Shown in pieces: positions 1 through 13,044 of a DNA stretch of 64,000 bases. The translations under genes were made by a program, and so were the position numbers. The DNA is taken from NCBI GenBank assembly GCA_905250025.1, contig CAJNOJ010000318.1:47676-111675 (forward strand), in the 5' to 3' direction. This stretch comes from Adineta ricciae (Eukaryota > Rotifera > Eurotatoria > Adinetida > Adinetidae). Below the pieces are notes generated by a model. The model was given only the letters and a program-made list of their open reading frames with translations, was not told the origin of the DNA and did not search any database. Each line of letters opens with the position of its first letter. The stretch's first letter is position 1.

Positions 1-3000
1 TGTTGAATATAACGATGAATATTTCCAGAGAGAATTGTATACTACTTCATATAACGGGTTCATTGAATCGTGACGCAGACATTTGTTGTATACACGAATA
101 ATATATAACATTAAAAAACGATGATAGGAGAAGGTAATATAGTAAACTATAGTTGTCAATAAGTGGAAACGAATATTGATAACAAATTACAGTTGACCAG
201 TTCGATGTCATCGAGAGAAATAGATTTTATCGATATTATTAAAAAAGGAAAGTAAGATATATATTTCATCTTTTCTCATATGACAGCTATTGTAAAAGGA
301 AAATGAACAAAAGATATGCATTGATCTTTGTGTTCTATTCATTTCGAAAACGAAGTTTTCTACAGAGAATATGAAGATAACATTAATAAGTTTGATTCGA
401 GTTAACAAATAAGTATCGATGAGAAATCATATGAAAGCGCAAAAAGAACTTTTGAATTCAACCAATTCTTCTCTTTTACTATTCTCTGAAGAAATACTTT
501 CCAACGTGTATTGAAATATCTTGATGAATAATAATTTCGTTTTGCCATTGTAAAAAAAAGTTTTCTAAACGAGATTTGTGTTCTGTTGTGTTATTCACAA
601 ACGAACTCGAGAGATTCATCTAAATCGAGTGTCGAATGATAAAGCATTCGAAACAAACCGTTTCAATTAATCATCGGTGTGTTTTCATGCGGAGAACGAT
701 CGGTGATGTGTATCAGTTTATAACGTACAAAAAATACCATGCAGTTAATTTATCGTACAGATAAATGTCGTTGTAAAGAAACAAAGGTTGTTTTGTTTGA
801 TATAGATATATAAGGTAAGTTATACACATGTAATAACAAAGACAGAAATTTAGAATAATTCGAAACAGTGATAAATGGAATAGCATTTCCATTTAATGAA
901 TTTACCATCTAAGACAGTGTTTAAAGAATAAATTATAGAATATAAAAAGAGACGTTATTGTTCTGATGATATCGTCTGTATTTTGTACACTAAGTACAAT
1001 ATATTTTGTATCACTTCTAAGGTATAGAAGCATTTTAATTCGAATTTTCATTTTTCCTATCGTATTTATACTTTTCTCCTTTAAAAGAAGACAATAAACT
1101 CATATGCTTTTGTCTATGTTAAGTCTTTACTTGTATAATAGTTGAACTGATTTATCATCATCGTATTATAAACAAATTTTCTTTATAAGTTAGTTTTATT
1201 ATTTTTATCTTTCTCTCTTTATTTTGTTATCGTCGTTTTTCTTTATACAAAAAGCACAGACATTCGTCTATTTATGTCAATGAAAAGTAATCGAGTCAAG
1301 TAACGAGTTGACAGATTTTATCTGAATTAAGATATAATAAGTTATTTTTTCTTGAAAATATTACATTTTGACTAGAAAAAATTGATCTAGGACATGATTT
1401 CCTATGTAACGAGCACATGAATATTGATTGTCCCTTGAGAAAAGAATTCTTATTGACTTTGGGAATGAATTTGTTCTGATTATAACCATTTTCCATCTTG
1501 ATTCAACTTCAGATAAGAATATAACGTAGAAAACCAAGATTTTCATCTTATTTCAAATTAAATCTATGACTTTCGATTGATCAAATGTATCTTAGATCAA
1601 AAATAATGTGAATATTTTCATTGATTTTGAAGAAGATTCGTGAAGAGAAACGATATAACAATTGTAATAACATTGTTTTCTTCGTTTTGTAATAGATTTG
1701 TTTGATTTGAATTGATCTTGCTTCAATGTGATATAATAATTGTAATGATTTAATATTCAAGAAGAAAAAAAATGTGCAAAATGTCAATTTTTGAATGATC
1801 TCTCGACTATGTCAGAATCAATCATAATCACACAGAAAAATAATCAATAGAAGAGAGAAAGAGAAGGAAAAACCCGGATATACTTATTTAAAGAGAGAAT
1901 GAGACATCGTAACAAATAAGGATTTCCGTATAGAATCGAAAATGCTTCAAACAACACGAAACAATGATTCAAAAGCGACAAAATCTTCATCATTTCTATT
2001 TTCTATTTGATTTTAATTAAGTTATATATCAACGAAATTCATCCGTAAATTTTCATTTCCAAATAAAATCCAAGAAAACAATCTTGTCCTTCTTTCTCTC
2101 TCTCTCTTTCTTTCTCTGATAAAAAAAATCATTCACTATATTCTCGTTATTTATTCCCAACAGTCACCTCCCTTATTTTTCATTGACTATAAGTGTAATA
2201 TTGCGAGTATATAAAAGATTTTTTGTTCACTAGTCACCCAAACTGGTAACGCTTGTCAGTCTTCATTTAGCTGCTTTTGTTGTTATGTTCATGTATTGAA
2301 TGACTACTAAAAACAAGCGGAAAAGGGCGGCGAAAAAAAAAGGAGCAGCAGAGAGCTTCTTAATCGACAGTGACATGATTGAATTGAAAGAAAGAACTAC
2401 GGGAAATTCATTCAATGAAGAAAGTCTTCTTGATAAATGATAACAATGGAGATTTCTTCTTTTATTCATCTTTCTCATCTAAGAACATTCGCTTTTCCAT
2501 ATCATCAGGTGAATAGTTGAACAGACAAGACAAGTTGTAGAAGAAACTTGATTTCATTTCATTAAGTAAATCATGTCATTTGAAAATCGAGACAAAAGAT
2601 ATTTAAATGATAAAGAGTAATTTGTGGTAAAAAGTAAGTTTTTCTCAAATTTTGTAATCAAATAGACGAGTTCGGAAAAGAAATTTCTTTCTTTTCTTCT
2701 TCATTAAAAAGAAAGTTGCAAAGTATTTCATGTTTTTCTTAGACAGAAAAGAAAACAGTCGCGTCGCACTTTGATTCCGTCCGTTTTATAGTCGACTTAG
2801 TTATGGTCTTTTTCGATCGGTCTGTTTTCCGTATGTTTACATGATTGATTGATAGGCATACGGGACAAAATAGCTTTGTGCTCATTGGTGGATTTCGTCG
2901 GCTCTCTTTCTTTCTTTTTTTTTTGTTCAGAACAAGACTTGAAGAAGAGAAGAAAAATCTCGCTTCTCTATTCTCACCTAGAGCATCAAATACTGTTCGA

Positions 3001-5003
3001 CAATTTCCTGGCAAAAGGAGATTTGAATATGAGATTGGTTAAGTGTTAATTACATCAACAAAGATCTCTATGAAGATTAAGCTTTATGTCACCTGTCCTT
3101 TTTCTTCTTATCTTCTGTTAATGATTTTTCTATTCTAGATACTCTGTTACTTCAAGTCTTTATTATTTATATCAACTACAAGACGTGCTCATACAGAAGT
3201 CACTCGACGAAATCAATTAGTTAGAAATTTCTCTCTCTCTCTCTCTCCCATATAGAACTCGTCAACAGCAACCATTTTCCTCAGGCTGCATGAACACATT
3301 ATTAAAAAAAAAAACGGTTACTTTCTCGTTCATCATCCATTTGCATTTACTTGTTTTCTCATAATGTATATTAAACGAGAGTGAAGAACACGCACGTGTG
3401 TATATGAAAGATGTATTAAATCACAGTGATTGATCATTATCAACGACAAATCTCTATGGAATTGGCATCACAATTGTTGACTGTTGTTCGGAATACAACA
3501 GAAAATTTCATTTCGAAAGTTACTGGGTAAGAATATTTACTGTTTGAATTTCGTTTAGAAACAAATTTATTATTAATTCTTCTTGAAATTTTTCTCAAAT
3601 TAAGTAGGAGTATCAAACATTTCTTTTTCCATACATTAAACATTTAATTATCCTTTAAAGTATTTTCCGATCCATTAACTTCTCGACTCTCGTTTTTTTT
3701 CTTCAAAACGTTCGTAGTTTTATTTGCTAAAAGAAAACAAAATTTTCTATCAATATTTGAGATTCATTTATTTATGATGATGAACACCTTTATTTGATGT
3801 TTTATATCGTTCGCTGAATCATCTATGGCTTTTTGTCGTTTCTTTCTTTTTTTCTCATTATTATCAAAATAGCCTGTTTGACTACGAGAGAGAAAGAAAG
3901 AATGTTTCAAAACAATATGAGCTCTCTTTTAGTACTTGTCTCGGATTACATTGCCGTTTTACTTGTTTCCGTCTCAGTTTTTTTTTTATATATTCAAAGA
4001 AGAAGAAGAAAAATAGTCGATCTACTCAAATTCCCAGAATAAGGCCAACAGCAATTGTTAATTAGAGGAGATTTTTTTCAGTCTGATGAAGGAAAAGATC
4101 GCAACAACGAAAATCTCTTAGCTTGATGGTTGTTTTTAGGAATCTAATGCGCAAATGATGTTTGTTTTTAGCGATCGAGATTCGATGTGAGAAAGAAAAT
4201 GAAACATGAACAAAAACAAAGTGTTTTCAACTAGAAAATCGAAGAAAATTCAATAGATTTTCATATTTCCGTTAAGAAATGAAGGATTCAACGAAAAAGA
4301 AACGCCTAAAATTACACTTGAAGACATTTTTATTTCATAAGGGAAATCAACAAGCATGAGATATTCACATACACACAAATCTAACATGAAATTCTATATC
4401 TTCTGAACAGAATAACAATCTTATCTATTCGCATTCTCTTCAACAAGATTTTTCTTCCAAAATAAAACTTCTCGATATGAACAAATTGAAAACAATCTTT
4501 TGAAACACCTAAGTACTATTGATTCTGACAGGAAGNAATTACACTTGAAGACATTTTTATTTCATAAGGGAAATCAACAAGCATGAGATATTCACATACA
4601 CACAAATCTAACATGAAATTCTATATCTTCTGAAGAGAATAACAATCTTATCTATTCTCATTCTCTTCAACAAGATTTTTCTTCCAAAATAAAACTTCTC
4701 GATATGAACAAATTGAAAACAATCTTTTGAAACACCTAAGTACTATTGATTCTGACAGGAAGTTACCATTTGTCATCGAAGTTATCAAAAGTATCTCATA
4801 GAATTACAATTCTTTTCCTTCTCCTCCTACACTTCTTTAGCAAAAAAATGTCGCGACTTGTCTTTGTCCATGTCGAAAATAAACGATTCTGTCAAATAAA
4901 AGAATACATAATCAAAGAGAAACTGAGAACAATACAAAATGAATCGATTTTTCTATGTTTGAGAAAAGTCATCTCAAGAGATTTGTCCAAACATTGAATA
5001 ACA
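1..5003. other. Gene-free AT-rich stretch
   Basis: I see no supported gene on either strand. Open frames are short (under about 95 codons), made of T-rich or A-rich low-complexity codons, and lack any recognisable domain. Short CT-rich simple repeats occur near 2090-2120 and 3230-3250. The only notable structure is the 226-bp repeat around the N at 4536, listed separately. The last few hundred bases should contain the promoter and 5' leader of the glutamate transporter gene that starts at 5004. Confidence 0.7.
4310..4762. repeat. 226-bp direct repeat split by one N
   Basis: Bases 4310-4535 and 4537-4762 are the same 226-bp sequence, with only two mismatches that I can find (C/G in the gaacag/gaagag word and G/C in the attcgc/attctc word). 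They are separated by a single N at 4536. A lone N exactly between two near-identical copies is typical of an assembly join where two overlapping contig ends, possibly two haplotypes, were placed in tandem rather than merged. A true tandem duplication is possible but less likely. Confidence 0.85.
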
Positions 5004-7244
5004 ATGGAAAATGATATATTTAGACTTTTTCAACGTGCAACTCATGATCCTCAATCAGATTATGCTGAATTAGTTGAAGATGACGAAAGAAATTCTCAAC
5101 GACGTATTAAAACTATTCCATCTACATCAGCAAATTATGGTTCCTATGGATATTCTCGTATCCCATTTGTTAATTCAATTCGAAATATGCCTGTTCGATA
5201 TCAAACAGCATTTCTCAGTTCCTTAGGTTTTCTTATTTCCTTCGGTATTCGATGTAATATGGGCGTGAGTGTAGTGGCAATGACACATAATAAAACGGAA
5301 AAATATCCAAATGGAACAATCAAATTAGTTCAAGTAAAAAAATCAAAGATATTCAAAGAATATTTATGTTTTGTTTTTTTCTTGTTCAGCTCGCTCAATT
5401 TGATTGGACACCGGGAATTATCGGAATTGTTGATAGTTCGTTTTTTTGGGGTTATCTTGTCACACAAGTACCTGGAGGATATTTAGCAGCTAAATTTCCA
5501 GCAAATCAGTGAGATATATTATGAAAAGACTCGTTTTAGATTTCTTCGATATATTTTTAGTGTATTTGGATTTGCACTTGGAATTTCTTCGTTTCTAAAC
5601 TTATTTATTCCCTTTGCTGCGAAAATTCATTATGGATTTGTAATGATTCTGCGAATTTTACAAGGACTTGTCGAAGTAAATAAGTATAGATTTGAATAAG
5701 ATGAAAATTTTTTCCATTGGAATATTTCAGGGTGTAACATATCCCGCTGCCCATGGTATTTGGCGATGGTGGGCACCACCATTAGAACGAAGTACGTTAG
5801 CAACTATCTCGTTTACCGGTTCATATGCAGGTGCCGTTCTGGGAATTCCTTTGTCGGGAATTTTAACTGAATATTTCAATTGGCAAGTCGCTTTTTATTT
5901 CTATGGTAAAATTTCTGTTTTCTCTCACAATTTATCAATCGAATTCGAAAGAAACTCATAGGTATTATTGGGATATTATGGTCAATTGGTTGGTGGTATG
6001 TGTCATATGAACGTCCGGCGATACATCCGAAGATTAGTGAAGAAGAACGAATCTATATTGAAGAAAGTATTGGTGAAGCGAGTTCAGTTGCAAATAAAGT
6101 GAAAGATTCCTTCTGTAAATATGAAATATTCTCATTGATCGTGTTGTCAATTAGTCGTGGATCAAACCACCATGGCGTTCATTTTTTACATCAATGCCAG
6201 TATGGGCTATAGTTGTTGCTAATTTCTGTCGTTCATGGTCATTTTATTTATTAATTAACTCTCAAGCTGAATATTTTCAAGAAGCTTTAGATTATAATGT
6301 TGGAAAGGTTCGATCTTTTCCCCTTGGAAAAAAAACAGATTCAATTTTAAGACTTTCTGTTTTTAGGATCCATTTGCTGCAGCTTTACCTCATCTAACCA
6401 TGTCGTGTATTGTTCCATTTGCTGGTAAATTAGCTGATTACTTGCGTCGTAATTATTTAACAACGACCGTTGTTCGAAAGATAATGAACTGTGGAGGATT
6501 CGGTATGGAAGCGGTTTTTCTCCTCTTTGTTGCATATGCAAAGAGCCCACCATTAGCAATAGTAGCATTGACAATCGCAGTCGGTTTTAGCGGATTTGCG
6601 ATTTCAGGTTTGAAGATAAATTTTTATTTCGTTTGTTTTCGTCAAACGTTTTCTCTTTTTAAAGGATTTAATGTTAATCATCTTGATATTGCGCCACGGT
6701 ACGCGAGTATTCTTATGGGAATATCGAATGGTGTTGGAACATTAGCTGGAATGTTATGTCCTGTTGCTGTAGAATTTTTAACGCGAAAAGGCGTAAGAAT
6801 TCGGAAGAGGTTTTGATCGAAATCGAATCTTCTGTTTTGTTTTTTCATAGAGACGCGATGAGTGGGCGCATGTTTTTCTGATCGCTTCATTAATTCATTT
6901 CGGTGGAGTTATTTTCTATGGAATGTTCGCATCAGGTGAAAAGCAGCCATGGGCTGAGCCACCTCCGGACAACAATGATTCATCATGGTCAACAAACAAA
7001 AGTAATTTTCTCTTCTAAGACGTCATCAAAAACTTTTCTTTTTATTAAAGATCCGAATAATGAAAACGATCGATTTCCATTATATGGCGCAACAGCAACA
7101 AATGAAACAAGTGGTTATCAAGGAGGTGATCCATTTGCTGGGATGGCAAATGGAAATTATACAAATATTCCCGGTCGAAATGTAAATCCATCATCGTCAA
7201 TTCCACTTACAATTGAAAATCCCTTGTATCGTAATGATCGTTAG
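5004..7244 (+). CDS. VGLUT: Vesicular glutamate transporter (SLC17 family)
   Basis: Proton-driven uptake of glutamate into synaptic vesicles; major facilitator fold. Ten exons fit in phase: 5004-5333, 5390-5508, 5561-5675, 5731-5905, 5962-6098, 6155-6307, 6367-6607, 6665-6792, 6851-7001, 7051-7244, giving 580 residues. Diagnostic VGLUT stretches are intact: [20 protein letters not shown] after exon 3, [69 protein letters not shown], and [12 protein letters not shown] near the end. These match VGLUT/SLC17A6-8 more closely than sialin or phosphate-transporter relatives. The N- and C-terminal tails are divergent and hydrophilic. The start ATG at 5004 follows an in-frame non-coding leader. A poly-A signal AATAAA lies at 7250-7255, just after the stop. 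Confidence 0.93.
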
Positions 7245-9304
7245 ATGAAAATAAATGCTAGAACAATCTTTTGACAATCACCTTTCAATTCAAAGAGATA
7301 TTTTTTGAAGAAAATAAAAAAAAAGAATGAAGTCGATCGTTTAGTTTTCTTGGAAATCTCGAAAAAAAAAGTCAATATCGTTTGTTTTCTTTTCTCATTT
7401 TGCAAATTAGTATGCATAAAATTCGATGTTCTCATCGTCTTTTTTATTTGTTGTAATTCAGATTTTGCCTGTTGATTAGTCAAATCTTTTCATATGTTGT
7501 CTGTATTTTTGGTTTCGTTTTTTTGTTTTTCCCCTATTAAGAAAAAAAAAGAAGAAAAAATAATCCTTAACAAACTTGTCAACACAGATTTTGATTTTCA
7601 GTTCAAAGAATTCAAATATAAAAAAAGTACATCGTCTAGGTTTAATTAACTTTCCTGCTTGGAGAAGAACTTCATAAGAATTCTACCAAATAGTACTCGA
7701 GAGTGAAAGTCCAAACCAATCTTCTTCTCATATTGTTTTTAAAAATTGATGACGTTTCAATCAATTTTCAGTGAAGTGAACCAAATCTTTCTCATTGAAT
7801 ATTCTACATCTATTTACAAGACGAAAGAACATTGAACTTGATCTCACGCATCATATCATGTCATATTCATGTACATAACGTTTTTAACAACTGGATGACA
7901 AATCTATATGTGTAATGGTACAAGATATTTACCTTTCTTTCTCTTTTGACGAATAATACAAGTTAAACTTTATGCATTATTAAAAAAAGATTTGCCTTTG
8001 TGCAAATGTGTGTGTGTGTGTACTTTATGTTAGTTTGAATATATCCAACAACACAAGAGTGTGATTATGAAACGAAACAATGACGAGCAAACATTCCTAT
8101 TTTGATCGATTGGAAGAATTGACGTAAGTTTTGGTGAAAGGAACATTTGTAGATTTCGTCAAAAAAGGTCAATCGAGTGTATTTTCGAAAGAAAAAACTG
8201 GTATGGATGAAAAGTTTTTTCAAGGTAAATTAAAGATTTTGATTAGAAAAAGACAAAAGAAAGGATCAAATCTTTTGTTAATCGAAGGTCAAAAACTCTT
8301 CTTCTATTGATTATCTTTCATCAAGAATTGTTTTATTTAAGAAAAAAAAAAAGAATTTTTGATTTGTATCGCGTATTCATTCACAGTCCTTCTGACATTT
8401 TCTCTCGTCGTCATCATCAAGAGATAAAACGAGTAGATCTTATCATTTGCTTCGTATTTCTTTTCTCTACATCTTGTCATTATCAACATTGAGGAAATAG
8501 ACGAATCACATACATATTAACATAAACATATACAAAAACTTCTCTATTTGGCCTTCGATGTCTTTTTATGTTGCCATAGAATATCTGTCGACATTATTTC
8601 GGAGGAAGATGAATCAAGAAAGAGAGAAAATATCGATGAAAAAGTTAAATTCGAGGTTAAACATTTGTTCAATAAAAACAAAATGAAAAGTTTTCTTTAG
8701 TCAATATTGTCTAATCGAGTCGATTCATATCAATTGTCTTCTTTTCACCATATTTGTCTATTTTATATCAATAGACTAAAATTGTTCGACTTTGCAAAAG
8801 AAAGAGAAAAAAAACAATCGTTTCATTTGATTGATTAGTAGAGGAAAAAATCGAGACAAAAACTTTTTATTTCTAATAGAATGAATCTTTTCATAATAAG
8901 AACAGAAAAACAGTGTTGATCCCTTAGGCACTTTAGTCTGTCCTATTCTATTCAATGATAAAGTATTGTGCCGTTGATGATAGTGGTAGTAGTTCGCTGT
9001 TATTGATTGTTATGGTGAACAACAATTCTCCGTCTTTTTTTTTACTAGATGTTCTTTAAGCCGGAGGCAAATACAGACATACATTCTCTTATTCGTGCAC
9101 TTCTTTGTTTTCCGCACCTTTTCTTCTTCTTTACTGTCGTTTTCCTGAAGCCATATGAAGAATCTTCTTCTTCTTCTCTTCGGCAAAACAGACACGCATT
9201 TGACAACAATCATTCGACAGAGAAAAAAAACGGCGCTGCATTGATCTAATTGACTCTATCATATTTTCACGATCTACTTGCAGGCGAAGCGAAGAGACGC
9301 TGAG

Positions 9305-9395
9305 GATATGCGCACACACACACACACACATACACGCAGGAAAAATACTACCGATGGCATACACACACATATAGATAGATATATACACACACATC
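9305..9395. repeat. CA/TA microsatellite cluster
   Basis: Runs of CACACA (about 9311-9332 and 9360-9368) and TATA/GATA units (about 9370-9392) sit close together. Similar ATAT and CT runs follow at 9505-9545. Simple-sequence DNA with no coding signal. Confidence 0.8.
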
Positions 9396-9762
9396 GACGT
9401 CGTTTAGTATAAAGAGAAAAAGAGGTGGGTTATGCACACAGCTTACAGAGACAGAAAAGTGAAAAATCAATCATGCTTGCAGGATGTATGTGCTGTGATA
9501 TGCACTCATCTTTCTTCTCTCTCTCTCTCTATACATATATATATGCTCGGTTATATGCATCATTATATTGAAACATGCTTCTTTTCCTCATATACAACAC
9601 TCCAGCCCATCCGTGTGTATATGTCCGCCTATGCGTGTTGTATATCGTCGTCGTAATATATTGCCAAATGATACATTGACAGACAAAATGTTTCTAGTTT
9701 GCCAGCTTTCTTATATTTATTAGATAGACGCGTAAAACGATGAATGGATTTACCATCAGTTA

Positions 9763-9785
9763 GACGAACGAACGAACGAACGAAC
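9763..9785. repeat. GAAC tetranucleotide repeat
   Basis: About five uninterrupted GAAC/CGAA units in otherwise mixed sequence. A short microsatellite; no coding or structural role visible. Confidence 0.8.
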
Positions 9786-12700
9786 ATGTAACCTTGTTTC
9801 TTGTCATTTTTGCATGTAGCTTATCATAGATCGTCATCACATACAGTTACTATCATTAGTCGATTCAATAGACGATGGGTAAGTGGTTTCCGTCATCATA
9901 TTTATCTCTATCGATTCAGATTACCCAGGAAGGAAAAGTTTTTTTTTAATTGAAAATTTCATTTGTTAAATTCCAATTCAATGGTCTTTTTTTTTCTTCG
10001 AGAAAATAAGAGAGAATTTCATTATTGATTCGTTCACCTGTAAAGCAAAACGAGTTGAATTTGAAGAAAGAAAATGCCAAAGTCTTGTTAAGAAAAAAAA
10101 AACATTTCTTTTTTTTCCTCTACGATTCATTTGTCTTCGATGATACTCGATTTTTTTCTTCTCTAAGAAAGATTTTCTCATCGCTGTTGATAATGACAAT
10201 AAGAAGTAGACATCCAAATCATTTTTCTTCTCTTGAGAAAAAACGCGGAGATTGTTTTAGCTGTGATGTTTGGGAATCGAAGCACTTGAGTCGAACGATT
10301 CCAATGAACGAGAAAAACATATTCTTGATAAGAATGTCGAATCGATTCACACAGTTCGATTTCTTGTCTCGAATGAATTCTTCTCTAATGAATCGACATA
10401 TCAACCAGGCGAAGTTTTTTCCTTTTCTTAACTAATAGCATTAGAGAAAGAGGGAGAGAAAGAGTGAAAGAGATAAGAAGAAATGATCAAATCCATAGAA
10501 ATGATATGAAGAGATTTTTTTGTCCGATTATTTCTCGAAGAAGAAAACACGTACATTGAGACAAATCACGTCCGCAGATCAATTTCTTTGAATTGCTTGG
10601 AGTAAGTTGCCAAATGAGAAGTTCTTTTCATCATTAGAAGAAAAATTCTAGTTCATCATTAATCTGGCAAGGTATTTACATTAATGTAACCTTTTCCAAG
10701 AGAGAAAAGGTTATATTGTATATTCTTTTTCCTTCTATCTGGATTTGACGACAAACCTCTCATTAATATGTCATCTCTCCATAGTTTACGAGCATTTATA
10801 TCCGTTGGAATCGAATTTTCCAGACGTTAGCTTTGATCGAAGTTGTATTGATCTCGAAGAAAAAATGTTGTTTTACGTCGCCATCTATCTTCGACAAAAA
10901 ATCTTTTTCTTTGTCAAATTCAAATCTCTTTTATCCGTGAGATTTGTTTGTAAAATACAAAAAATGATTTGAAAATAATTTTTCAAGTTAAATATTGGAG
11001 GTCTGTCAAAATCTGTTCGTCAAGAGGAATGGTAGAGTAATATTGTCTCTTTCATTTCTTTCTTCTCTTCTATTCCTACTTAGATGTCATCACATCGATG
11101 TTATTTCTTAGTTGATCAAAGTTCGAAGAGGAGAACTTTTTTTTCTTCGAAATAATCGATAAATTAATGTTTGACTTTCTCATTAAAACGTTTCGCACGA
11201 TGGATTATCTTTTCCATTTTGAGACATAAATGTCATCATGATCAAGATCGAACCATGCCGAACATAAACAACGATTGATCAAAAAGACAAATCTCGTTTT
11301 TTTCCCTTCTCTCTTCTTTTTATATGAATAATGATCAACTATTAAAGATCATTCCCCAAAAGAGTTTCGCTTCTTTCAACAACTAAATGTGAATTTTTTC
11401 TTTAGTTTTAGAATAGAAAATCCAAATGGATTTGTTTGGCAAGGAGAAAAGGTCGTTATGACGTCAATGAACATTGTCTATAATCATTTATTCTTTTTTT
11501 TTTCGTCACCAGGTAAGGAAAAACTAATAACTTCCGCTTGAATATTTTCTTTTCTTTCTCATTTAGTGTTTTTTTTTCTCTTCTCTTTTGTTGCGTTGAG
11601 TTCTGAAATTTTTATCGATAAAAAAGAAGATAAGGAGAAAAAGAGAAGACGAGAATCCGAAATTTCAATTCTCTACTCATTCTTTGACTTACATCAGGTC
11701 GACGAAGAAATCTCTTTTCGTCAGTTTTTTCTTCTTCTTGTCGTTTTGTCAATGTTTGTGTTCAATACTCGAGACTAGAATTTGTTCAATCAGGATGCAT
11801 TTTATTTGAAAAGGGCTATTCACATAACAGAAATGAGTCTTATTTGATAAGTTAACGCAGTTTTTTTCCCGATGATAATTGGCCTCGAGCCAAATTTATC
11901 TAGGTCAACGAAGAAAAAAAACGCAAATTCTCGTTTTTCTCCTCTCCTATCAACTTCTCTGTTTGCTGATGAGTCGCTTGATTGCCAGTTACTTATTCTA
12001 CACTTGTCTATTTTTGACATTTTATGTTCGAAGAAGAATTTTCTCCCTAATGTTACATTCGATGAAGAATATATCTCTCATCATAACTGTTTGTTATGAA
12101 AGGGTGGGAATGCGATTATTTGTTGTCTCAGGTGTTCGATTCGATTTCATACTAAATGACCCACATTTTACTAGAGGATTCATTTCTACACTAATGAAAA
12201 AGAAGAAAAACAAAGTCTCAATATGTTCGAATATCTATATATTGTTAATCATTGTAACGTGACATTTATCTATTGTTAAGAAAATATTATTTCTCTGCTG
12301 ATTGTTAATCAATTGTTTGTTTAATTAGCGATATAAAAATAAAATGAAAATAACAAAAAGAAAAGAATAAACTGACAGGATCTTCGTCTTTCTCTCTTTT
12401 TTTTTAAATAGAATTAAGGCGTTTTGCTTTCTGCTGAAGAAAGAGAGAATTGTTTACCTTAAGAAAGATGATGAATTCAATACGAATCATAATTGTAATT
12501 GCGGAAATCGAGCTCTTTTTTTTCTTATCGCTATCTGACTATCGTTTCGCTCGTCGAGAGACAAAATGGCAGGCATTTTCTTGTATATGTCTATGCACGC
12601 ATCTCGTCGTCATCTCGTTAGTGATATTCCCTTTCCGGCATCTTTTTTCCCCTCTTCTATATAATGGAAACATTCGCATGCAACTTGAAATGTATACAGA

Positions 12701-13020
12701 TAGAGAGATATATATTCACATTTGGGACAAGCATAAAACTAAATGTATACGAAGAGAAAAGGATGATTTGTGATTAGGACCTGTCTTTCTCTTTCTTTTT
12801 TTCATTCATTGATGTTGTTCAATGGATCAATGATCAGAAAAAGTAGGTTTGGTAATGATGATCAACGGTTTTGTAAGAGAATGAGACGCTATTTTTACCT
12901 CATTTACACACTCTTCTACTCTTTCTTCTTTTACATTTTGCGCAGGAAGAATCAAATAAAAATGAGAAAAACGAGATGGTTGCTTGTCGTGCTTTTGCGT
13001 CTGCCGAGATGAGATGAAAC

Positions 13021-13044
13021 GAATGAATGAATAAATGAATGAAT
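13021..13044. repeat. GAAT repeat containing two TGAATGAA words
   Basis: A short GAAT/AAAT tandem repeat. It contains TGAATGAA at 13024-13031 and at 13036-13043; the reverse complement TTCATTCA occurs at 12801-12808. TGAATGAA is the octamer bound by Capicua proteins in flies and mammals, and a capicua gene lies about 2.6 kb downstream. The words may simply be by-products of the microsatellite. Confidence 0.5.

Noticed and set aside
2739-3049. Overlapping open frames on both strands
   Set aside because: Low-complexity Lys/Phe/Ser-rich translations of T- and A-rich DNA, with no domain and no splice partners.
9010-9656. Cys/Val/Tyr-rich open frames on both strands
   Set aside because: They are translations of CA/TA and CT microsatellites.
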